Positions 58,231 to 64,000 of a DNA stretch of 64,000 nucleotides are shown in pieces. The stretch is from Mycobacterium kubicae (GTDB lineage Bacteria; Actinomycetota; Actinomycetes; Mycobacteriales; Mycobacteriaceae): positions 5,394,001-5,458,000 of the forward strand of contig NZ_CP065047.1 of assembly GCF_015689175.1 (NCBI RefSeq), given 5' to 3'. Within the stretch, counting starts at the first letter, position 1; each line of letters opens with the position of its first letter. The notes under the pieces are model-generated. The model did not search any database and was not told the DNA's origin. It saw only the letters and a list, made by a program, of their open reading frames with translations. The position numbers and the translations under genes were made by a program.

Positions 58231-59910
58231 ATGACAGCACAGGCGTACGACGTCGTCGTTATCGGGAGCGGCGCCGCGGGCATGGTGGCTGCGCTGGCTG
58301 CCGCGCATCGAGGTCTTTCGACGGTAGTCATCGAGAAGGCCCCGCATTTCGGCGGTTCGACGGCGCGCTCGGGCGGTGGCGTCTGGATCCCCAACAACGA
58401 GGTCCTCAAGAAGGCCGGCGTCACCGACACGCCCGAAGCCGCCCGCACGTACTTGCACGGCATCGTCGGTGACGTCGTCGAACCGGAGCGCATCGACACC
58501 TACCTCGACCGCGGACCCGAAATGTTGTCGTTCGTACTCCGGCACACCCCGCTGAAGATGTGCTGGGTCCCCGGCTATTCCGACTACTACCCCGAAGCGC
58601 CCGGCGGACGCCCCGGTGGGCGGTCGATTGAGCCGAAGCCGTTCGACGCCAACAAGCTTGGTCCCGACCTGCCACACCTGGAGCCCGCCTACAGCAAGGT
58701 TCCGCTGAATGTTGTTGTCCTGCAGCAGGATTACGTGCGGCTGAACCTACTCAAGCGACACCCCAAGGGCTTGTTGCGCAGTCTGCGGGTGGGTGCCCGC
58801 ACTTTCTGGGCGAAGTCGACCGGCAAGAGTTTGGTCGGCATGGGGCGGGCGCTGATTGCGCCGCTGCGGATCGGGTTGCGGGACGCGGGTGTACCGGTGT
58901 TGCTCAACACCGCGCTGACCGACCTGTACGTCGAGGACGGCGTCGTGCGTGGTGTCTACGTCGAGGACAAGACCGTCGACAACGCCGAACCCCGCTTGAT
59001 CCGGGCGACCAAGGGGGTGATCCTGGCGTCCGGCGGGTTCGAGCGCAATGAGCAGATGCGGGTCAAATACCAACGCGCCCCCATCAACGCCGAATGGACG
59101 GTGGGCGCGGCCGCCAACACCGGCGACGGCATCGTCGCCGCCGAAAAGCTCGGCGCCGCTCTGGAATTGATGGAAGACGCGTGGTGGGGTCCGACCATCC
59201 CGCTCCCCAACGGCCCGTGGTTCGCGTTGTCGGAACGCAATGCGCCCGGCTCCATCATCGTCAATTCCAGCGGGCAGCGGTTCATGAACGAAGCCCTGCC
59301 CTACGTCGAAGCCACCCACCGCATGTACGGCGGCATTCACGGGCAAGGACCCGGTCCCGGCGAGAACCTGCCGGCGTGGATGATTCTCGACCAGCAATGC
59401 CGCGACAGGTATCTGTTCGCCGGATTGCAAGGTGGGCAGCGGTTCCCGCGTAAGTGGCTGGAGAAGGGTGCGGTGGTCGTCGCCGACAGCATCCCTGAAC
59501 TGGCGGCCAAGATCGGCGTCGACGCCGACGGATTGAAGCAAACGGTGGAGCGGTTCAACGGGTTCGCGCGCAGCGGTGTGGACGAGGATTTCCACCGCGG
59601 CGAAAGCGCCTACGACAAGTACTACAGCGACCCCACCAACAAACCCAACCCCAGCCTGGGTGAGCTGACGCACGCACCGTACTACGCGGTGAAGATGGTG
59701 CCCGGCGACCTGGGCACCAAGGGCGGAATCCGCACCGACGTGCACGGACGAGCGCTGCGCGACGACGGCAGCATCATCGAAGGACTCTACGCCGCAGGCA
59801 ATGTCAGCTCCCCGGTCATGGGGCATACCTACCCGGGCCCGGGCGGCACCATTGGCCCGGCCATGACGTTCGGCTACCTGGCGGCGCTGCACATTGCGGG
59901 AGCGAACTGA
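58231..59910 (+). CDS. kstD: 3-ketosteroid-delta1-dehydrogenase KstD
   Basis: FAD enzyme of 559 residues that introduces the C1-C2 double bond of 3-ketosteroids (androstenedione to androstadienedione), ring A. Seen: VVVIGSGAAGMVAALAAAHR (FAD GxGxxG), EKAPHFGGSTARSGGGVWIP, and the C-terminal PVMGHTYPGPGGTIGPAMTF near the active site. ATG 58231 starts one base after a KstR operator. kstD and the Rv3538-like gene overlap by one base. Confidence 0.96.
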   Translation: MTAQAYDVVVIGSGAAGMVAALAAAHRGLSTVVIEKAPHFGGSTARSGGGVWIPNNEVLKKAGVTDTPEAARTYLHGIVGDVVEPERIDTYLDRGPEMLSFVLRHTPLKMCWVPGYSDYYPEAPGGRPGGRSIEPKPFDANKLGPDLPHLEPAYSKVPLNVVVLQQDYVRLNLLKRHPKGLLRSLRVGARTFWAKSTGKSLVGMGRALIAPLRIGLRDAGVPVLLNTALTDLYVEDGVVRGVYVEDKTVDNAEPRLIRATKGVILASGGFERNEQMRVKYQRAPINAEWTVGAAANTGDGIVAAEKLGAALELMEDAWWGPTIPLPNGPWFALSERNAPGSIIVNSSGQRFMNEALPYVEATHRMYGGIHGQGPGPGENLPAWMILDQQCRDRYLFAGLQGGQRFPRKWLEKGAVVVADSIPELAAKIGVDADGLKQTVERFNGFARSGVDEDFHRGESAYDKYYSDPTNKPNPSLGELTHAPYYAVKMVPGDLGTKGGIRTDVHGRALRDDGSIIEGLYAAGNVSSPVMGHTYPGPGGTIGPAMTFGYLAALHIAGAN

Positions 59911-60770
59911 TGCCGATCGACGTCGACGTTGCGCTGGCCGCGGAGCTGGATCCGATCGAATTCTCTTGGTCCAGTAGCGATGTGCAGCTCTATCACCTGG
60001 CGCTGGGTGCCGGCAAGGATCCGATGGATGCCCGCGAACTGCGTTATCTGGTGGACGACACGCCACAGGTGTTGCCCACCTTCGGCAATGTGGCCGCCAC
60101 CTTCCATGCCACCAAGCCGCCGACTGTGCGGTTCCCCGGCATCGACATCGAGCTGGGCAAGGTCTTACATGCCAGCGAGCGGGTGGAAGTGCCTACGCCG
60201 CTGCCCCCTTCCGGATCGGCGAAGGCAGTGACACGGTTCACCGACATCTGGGACAAGGGCAAGGCCGCGGTGATCTGGAGCGAGACGGCGGTCACCGCAC
60301 CGGACGGCACGCTGCTGTGGACGCAGCGGCGGTCCATCTTCGCCCGCGGCGAGGGTGGCTTCGGCGGGGAGCGCGGCCCCTCGTCGTCGGACGCTGCCCC
60401 GGACCGAGCACCCGATCTCGAGGTCGCGATGCCGGTGCTGCCGCAGCAGGCGCTGCTGTACCGGCTGTGCGGGGACCGCAACCCGCTGCACTCCGATCCC
60501 GAATTCGCTGCTGCCGCAGGTTTTCCGCAGCCGATCCTGCACGGGCTGTGCACTTACGGCATGACCTGCAAGGCGATCACCGATTCGCTGCTGGACGGCG
60601 ACGCGACGGCCGTCGCCGCCTATGGCGCCCGCTTCGCGGGTGTGGCCTATCCCGGTGAGACGCTTCAGGTGAACATCTGGAAAGAGGACGGCCGCTTCCT
60701 GGCGGGCGTCATCGCCCCTGCCCGCGACAATGCGGTGGTGCTCAGCGGCGTGGAGTTGGTCCCGGCGTAG
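59910..60770 (+). CDS. MaoC-type steroid enoyl-CoA hydratase (ChsH3/Hsd4B-like)
   Basis: Double hot-dog MaoC-like 2-enoyl-CoA hydratase of 286 residues, as Rv3538 (ChsH3), involved in side-chain beta-oxidation. Seen: N-terminal half with a degenerate hot dog, and the C-terminal hydratase-2 motif YRLCGDRNPLHSDPEFAAAA with the catalytic Asp and His, FPQPILHGLCTYGMTCKAIT. ATG 59910 shares its first base with the last base of the kstD stop TGA (TGATG). Confidence 0.9.
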   Translation: MPIDVDVALAAELDPIEFSWSSSDVQLYHLALGAGKDPMDARELRYLVDDTPQVLPTFGNVAATFHATKPPTVRFPGIDIELGKVLHASERVEVPTPLPPSGSAKAVTRFTDIWDKGKAAVIWSETAVTAPDGTLLWTQRRSIFARGEGGFGGERGPSSSDAAPDRAPDLEVAMPVLPQQALLYRLCGDRNPLHSDPEFAAAAGFPQPILHGLCTYGMTCKAITDSLLDGDATAVAAYGARFAGVAYPGETLQVNIWKEDGRFLAGVIAPARDNAVVLSGVELVPA

Positions 60771-60789
60771 CGGTCCCCGTTGTGGCCGA

Positions 60790-60840
60790 GTGTGCGTCCA
60801 GCCGCACACCCGAGGCCCAGTGTGCGGCTAGCCGCACACT
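60790..60840. repeat. Paired palindromes at the 3' side of the DUF559 gene
   Basis: GTGTGCG/CGCACAC (60790-60809, 6-base spacer) followed by the perfect palindrome GTGTGCGGCTAGCCGCACAC (60820-60839, extended to 60819-60840). The stop TAG of the DUF559 gene is inside the second. A related pair lies at 61721-61772, on the other side of the gene. Confidence 0.8.
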
Positions 60841-61673
60841 CGCCGGGCTAATGCCTCCTTCACTCGGCGAACGATGTCGGCGGGACGGTCCCCAGCAAGC
60901 ACGCGAATCACCACCCACCCAAGACGCTCGAGGGTTTCTCGCCGCCGACTATCCCACTTGTACTGTCGCTGATCGGTTCGGTGTTGTTCACCGTCATACT
61001 CGACAGCGACTTTCAGTTCCGGCCACCCCATGTCGAGGTAAGCGAAATCTTGGCCGAACTCATCGCTGATTGGAATCTGGGTTTGTGGCCGCGGTAAACC
61101 CGCTTGCATCAAGATGACCCGCAGCCAGGACTCCTTGGGAGACTGAGCACCTGCGTCGAACAGGTCGAGCGCCCGGCGCGCCCGCGCAATGCCACGCCGC
61201 CCACCGTATCTGAGTGAAAGCAACTCCACGTCAGCGGATTTGACGTCGGTGGCGCGAGCCAGCGCGTCGATGGCTGCCACCGCCGACACGGTGGGATACC
61301 AGCAACCGAAGTCGAGTGCGGTGCGTGCCGGCGAGGTGACCGGCATACCAGCGCGCATCTCAATCTCGTCGTCTTCGAAGCGGTCGCGGTGTGTCTGTAT
61401 TCCTGGCGGACAACGGCGGTTGTCGTGTAACAGGTCTACGGCCTGCGCGTCGGCAACCCATCGACTCCCGTGCAGTGCCGCTGCCGAAAACCCTGCAAGC
61501 ACGCCTCGTCGTCCCGTCCACAACCAACCGGCGTAGGCGCGCGACACCGCGGTGACCTCGACGTAGCGCCCGACGTAGACGTCGGGGAACAATCGGCGGT
61601 ACTGGGTAGCTAGTTCCGCCTTGGTCAATTCGCGCGCAGCGATGGCCTCGCTACCGATGAACGGCTCGTGCAC
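60828..61673 (-). CDS. DUF559 (Vsr-fold) endonuclease-like protein with AbiEi-like N-terminus
   Basis: Protein of 281 residues. Seen: N-terminal winged-helix-like part with VFPDVYVGRYVEVT-type wording (RRLFPDVYVGRYV), GVLAGFSAAALHGSRWV, PARTALDFGCWYP as in AbiEi antitoxin-like proteins, and a C-terminal DUF559 nuclease domain: DMGWPELKVAVEYDGEQHRT (Asp/Glu of the PD-(D/E)xK-like site) and ETLERLGWVVIRVLAGD. Many actinobacteria have several such genes of unknown role; some resemble Vsr mismatch endonucleases. No methylase or toxin partner is nearby. Paired palindromes flank it. It takes the place of PPE63 of M. tuberculosis. Confidence 0.75.
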   Translation of the reverse strand: MHEPFIGSEAIAARELTKAELATQYRRLFPDVYVGRYVEVTAVSRAYAGWLWTGRRGVLAGFSAAALHGSRWVADAQAVDLLHDNRRCPPGIQTHRDRFEDDEIEMRAGMPVTSPARTALDFGCWYPTVSAVAAIDALARATDVKSADVELLSLRYGGRRGIARARRALDLFDAGAQSPKESWLRVILMQAGLPRPQTQIPISDEFGQDFAYLDMGWPELKVAVEYDGEQHRTDQRQYKWDSRRRETLERLGWVVIRVLAGDRPADIVRRVKEALARRVCG

Positions 61674-61720
61674 GACGGCAGCGTCGCATGCATGCTTGCC
61701 GTCGTCACTTCACATGTGGT

Positions 61721-61772
61721 CGAGTGTGAAGCTGGCCGCACACTCGGCACTGACTGTGCGGCTGGCCGCACA
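61721..61772. repeat. Paired palindromes at the 5' side of the DUF559 gene
   Basis: CGAGTGTG (61721-61728) / CACACTCG (61739-61746), then TGTGCGGC (61755-61762) / GCCGCACA (61765-61772). Same family as 60790-60840. The first unit also resembles the repeat at 28991-29014. Confidence 0.78.
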
Positions 61773-61812
61773 CTCGGCGAGACGAGGGGCTTCACGCTCG
61801 GCGCAAAGCGCG

Positions 61813-62973
61813 CTAGCTCAGAATCAACCCCGAGGTCGGGACACCCGTGCCCGCGGTCACCAGGACATGCTCGACGTCCGGGACGGGGTTCACCGATGTA
61901 CCACGCAGCTGACGAACCCCCTCGGCGATGCCGTTCATGCCGTGGATGTAGGCCTCACCGAGTTGACCGCCGTGGGTGTTGATGGGCAGGCGCCCGCCTA
62001 CCTCGATGGCACCGTCGGCGACGAAGTCCTTGGCCTCCCCGCGACCACAAAATCCCAACTCTTCCAACTGAATCAGCGTGAACGGCGTGAAGTGGTCGTA
62101 CAAGATGGCCGTCTGAATATCCGTCGGCTGCAGTCCCGACTGCTGCCACAACTGCCGGCCCACCAGACCCATCTCCGGCAGCCCGTCCAGCTCGGGCCGG
62201 TAGTAGCTGACCATCGTGTACTGGTCGGGGCTCGACCCCTGCGACGCCGCCTCGATCACCGCCGGACGTTGCTTGAGGTCGCGGGCGCGCTCGACCGACG
62301 TGACCACGATCGCCACCGCGCCGTCGGTCTCCTGGCAGCAGTCCAGCAATCGCAACGGCTCGGCGATCCACCGCGAATTCTGGTGATCCTCAATGGTTAT
62401 CGGCTTCTCGTAGAAGTATGCCTTGGGGTTCTTGGCGGCGTGCTTGCGGTCGGCCACCGACACCGCGCCGAAGTCCCGACTGGTCGCACCCGACAGGTGC
62501 ATGTACCGCCGCGCGATCATCGCCACCTGCGCGGCCGGCGTCGAAAGCCCGTGCGGGTAGGAGAACGAGTTGTCTACGCCGGTGGAGTCGGCGTTCTCGG
62601 TGAGCCGGGTCTGCACCTGCCCGAACCGCATGCCCGAGCGCTCGTTGAAGGCCCGGTACGCCACCACCACATCGGCGATGCCGGTGGCAACGGCCATCGC
62701 GGCATGTTGGACGGTCGCGCACGCCGCGCCGCCGCCATAGTGGATCTTCGAAAAGAACTTGAGCTCACCAATTCCCGCCGCACGCGCGACGGCGATCTCG
62801 GTGTTGGTGTCCATGGTGAAGGTGGTCAGCCCGTCCACGTCGGACGGCGAAAGGCCCGCGTCGTCGAGCGCGTCCTGCACCGCCTCGGCCGCCAGCCGCA
62901 GTTCGCTGCGGCCGGAGTTCTTGGAGAAGTCAGTGGCGCCGATACCGACAATCGCGGCCTTACCGGACAACAC
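61813..62973 (-). CDS. ltp2: Steroid side-chain retro-aldolase Ltp2
   Basis: Thiolase-like lyase of 386 residues, as Rv3540c. With ChsH2's DUF35 domain it cleaves 17-hydroxy-3-oxo-4-pregnene-20-carboxyl-CoA to androstenedione and propionyl-CoA. Seen: KIHYGGGAACATVQHAAMAV, ILYDHFTPFTLIQLEELGFC (Tyr of the active site), PINTHGGQLGEAYIHGMNGI, and a C-terminal TGTGVPTSGLILS. The start is GTG 62973, sharing a base with the chsH1 stop TAG. Operon chsH2-chsH1-ltp2 as in M. tuberculosis. Confidence 0.95.
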   Translation of the reverse strand: MLSGKAAIVGIGATDFSKNSGRSELRLAAEAVQDALDDAGLSPSDVDGLTTFTMDTNTEIAVARAAGIGELKFFSKIHYGGGAACATVQHAAMAVATGIADVVVAYRAFNERSGMRFGQVQTRLTENADSTGVDNSFSYPHGLSTPAAQVAMIARRYMHLSGATSRDFGAVSVADRKHAAKNPKAYFYEKPITIEDHQNSRWIAEPLRLLDCCQETDGAVAIVVTSVERARDLKQRPAVIEAASQGSSPDQYTMVSYYRPELDGLPEMGLVGRQLWQQSGLQPTDIQTAILYDHFTPFTLIQLEELGFCGRGEAKDFVADGAIEVGGRLPINTHGGQLGEAYIHGMNGIAEGVRQLRGTSVNPVPDVEHVLVTAGTGVPTSGLILS

Positions 62974-63374
62974 TAGGCGTCTCCCATCGTCAGCGTCACC
63001 GTGGCAATGACGTGGTCGCCAAGGCTGTTGCGGCCGAACACTTTCACCGTGATCAGGCCATTCTCGATCGCCGTCACCTCACCAGAAAACGTCACCGTGT
63101 CATAGGCGTACCACGGCACCCCCAGCCGCAACCCGATCGACTTGATCAGCGCCGACGGGCCGGCCCAGTCGGTGACGTAGCGCTGCACCAGCCCGGTATC
63201 GGTGAGGATGTTGACGAAGATGTCTTTCGAGCCTTTGGCGATCGCCTTGTCCCGGTCGTGATGCACATCCTGAAAGTCCCGGGTAGCCAACGCCGTTGAG
63301 ATGATGAACGTCGGATCTCCGTAGAGCTTCAGTTCCGGAAGCGTGGTGCCCACTGCCACGGCCGGCGCGCTCAT
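62973..63374 (-). CDS. chsH1: MaoC-like hydratase subunit ChsH1
   Basis: Hot-dog MaoC-like subunit of 133 residues that with ChsH2 hydrates 3-oxo-4,17-pregnadiene-20-carboxyl-CoA. Seen: IISTALATRDFQDVHHDRDK (catalytic Asp/His region of MaoC), GSKDIFVNILTDTGLVQRYV, GRNSLGDHVIATVTLTMGD. ATG 63374 overlaps the chsH2 stop (ATGA); codons upstream to 63404 belong to chsH2. Confidence 0.93.
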   Translation of the reverse strand: MSAPAVAVGTTLPELKLYGDPTFIISTALATRDFQDVHHDRDKAIAKGSKDIFVNILTDTGLVQRYVTDWAGPSALIKSIGLRLGVPWYAYDTVTFSGEVTAIENGLITVKVFGRNSLGDHVIATVTLTMGDA

Positions 63375-64000
63375 GCGTCCGGCTCCCAGGCGTACAGGCT
63401 CCACTCCGGTCCGGAGTCACCGGCCGGAAAGTCGATATAGGTTGCGTGGACGGGCATCCCGACCTCCACTTGGGCGTGGTCGACGTTGCGTAGCTCGCCG
63501 AGCATGCGTACGCCTTCCTCGAGTTCCACCAAGGCGATCACGAACGGCAGGGTGCGCCCAGGCACTTTCGGCGCGTGGTGCACCACGTAACTGAACACCG
63601 TGCCCTTGCCGCTGGAGACGACGTAGTCGATGGGCGCCGCCGGGTCCTGCCACACCGCCGGCACCGGTGGGTGTTGCAGGCTGCCGTCGCCGCGCTTCTG
63701 GATTCGCAGCTCGTGGGCTTTGACCCCTTCCCAAAAGAACGCGGTGTCCCGAGACGACGACGGACGCATCATTGCGTCCGGATCGAGGTCTTCGGGCACG
63801 GCCGCAGCCGATCCGGATTCCGACTCGCGCGGCTTGAACTTCAGGATGCGCCAATTCATTTCGGCGACGTCTTCGTCGCCGACGCGCCAGATGATGTGCT
63901 GGTTGACGAACCACCCTTCGCCCAGCGCGGTCTGCTTGGGCCCGATGACATCGCCCATCTCGGAGGTGATGCTGACCTGCTCGCCGGGCCGCAAATAGCG
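63371..64000 (-). CDS. chsH2: ChsH2, N-terminus cut by window edge
   Basis: C-terminal about 210 residues of ChsH2 (homologue Rv3542c about 311 residues). Seen at the left of the visible part: RPGEQVSITSEMGDVIGPKQ, the end of a MaoC hot dog, then a linker and the DUF35 OB-fold (DYVVSSGKGTVFSYVVHHAP, LPFVIALVELEEGVRMLGEL, HATYIDFPAGD) that binds Ltp2. The frame stays open to the last base of the window, so no start is seen here. The Zn-finger Cys of many DUF35 proteins is not evident in this part. Confidence 0.92.
   Translation of the reverse strand, partial: RYLRPGEQVSITSEMGDVIGPKQTALGEGWFVNQHIIWRVGDEDVAEMNWRILKFKPRESESGSAAAVPEDLDPDAMMRPSSSRDTAFFWEGVKAHELRIQKRGDGSLQHPPVPAVWQDPAAPIDYVVSSGKGTVFSYVVHHAPKVPGRTLPFVIALVELEEGVRMLGELRNVDHAQVEVGMPVHATYIDFPAGDSGPEWSLYAWEPDA

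Noticed and set aside
60828..61673. Type IV toxin-antitoxin or restriction-modification system
   Set aside because: No toxin, methylase or helicase gene lies beside it; only a solitary nuclease-like gene can be supported.
1..64000. tRNA, rRNA, insertion sequence or prophage genes
   Set aside because: I saw no cloverleaf-type sequence, transposase, integrase or phage structural gene in any frame with support.

Overview
The window is a GC-rich chromosomal segment from a slow-growing Mycobacterium related to the M. tuberculosis complex, but not M. tuberculosis itself. Gene order from about 6 kb to the right end follows M. tuberculosis Rv3482c to Rv3542c as I recall it: cpsA, otsA, the mce4 operon, fadE26/fadE27/fadD17, ilvX, fadD19/echA19, cyp142, ltp4/ltp3, kshA, hsaF/hsaG/hsaE, kstD, ltp2/chsH1/chsH2. 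None of the PE_PGRS/PPE genes that interrupt this locus in M. tuberculosis is visible. Other genes occupy those places. Locus numbers and symbols rest on recalled family sequence and synteny, not on a database search.

Left part (1-14.6 kb): a Ser/Thr protein kinase cut by the window edge, a tandem pair of SfLAP/GAP-type membrane proteins, a guanine-deaminase-like amidohydrolase, a TDT-family transporter, small membrane or anchored proteins, the LytR-CpsA-Psr protein CpsA, two SDR dehydrogenases, an enoyl-CoA hydratase and trehalose-6-phosphate synthase OtsA. Both cpsA and otsA are preceded by a very small ORF that looks leaderless and is stop-start coupled to them.

Core (14.6-64 kb): cholesterol uptake and degradation. 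The minus-strand mce4 operon (yrbE4A-yrbE4B-mce4A to mce4F plus two Mce-associated genes) encodes the sterol importer. Around it lie side-chain genes (hsd4A, fdxD, fadE26, fadE27, fadD17, fadD19, echA19, cyp142, ltp3, ltp4, DUF35 proteins, Rv3538-type hydratase, ltp2, chsH1, chsH2) and ring genes (kstD, kshA, hsaE, hsaG, hsaF). Nine sites fit the KstR operator pattern TnnAACnnGTTnnA (eight exactly, one with a single mismatch). At kstD the operator lies on the -10 element and abuts the start codon. One perfect site lies between two convergent genes, where a promoter role is not obvious.

Accessory insertions relative to the tuberculosis order: a serine beta-lactamase-fold protein after fadD17, a remnant of a TIGR00027-type methyltransferase, an O-methyltransferase, a fructosamine-kinase-like gene, an LLM/SnoaL/alpha-beta-hydrolase group after ltp3, a hemophore-like secreted peptide, a Gly/Pro-rich secreted protein with a 51-bp tandem repeat, and a DUF559 (Vsr-fold) nuclease-like gene with related palindromes at both ends. 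Several dispersed inverted-repeat families sit in intergenic gaps. I see no tRNA, rRNA, CRISPR array, insertion sequence or prophage. The gap 31285-31588 is the only one over 300 bases.
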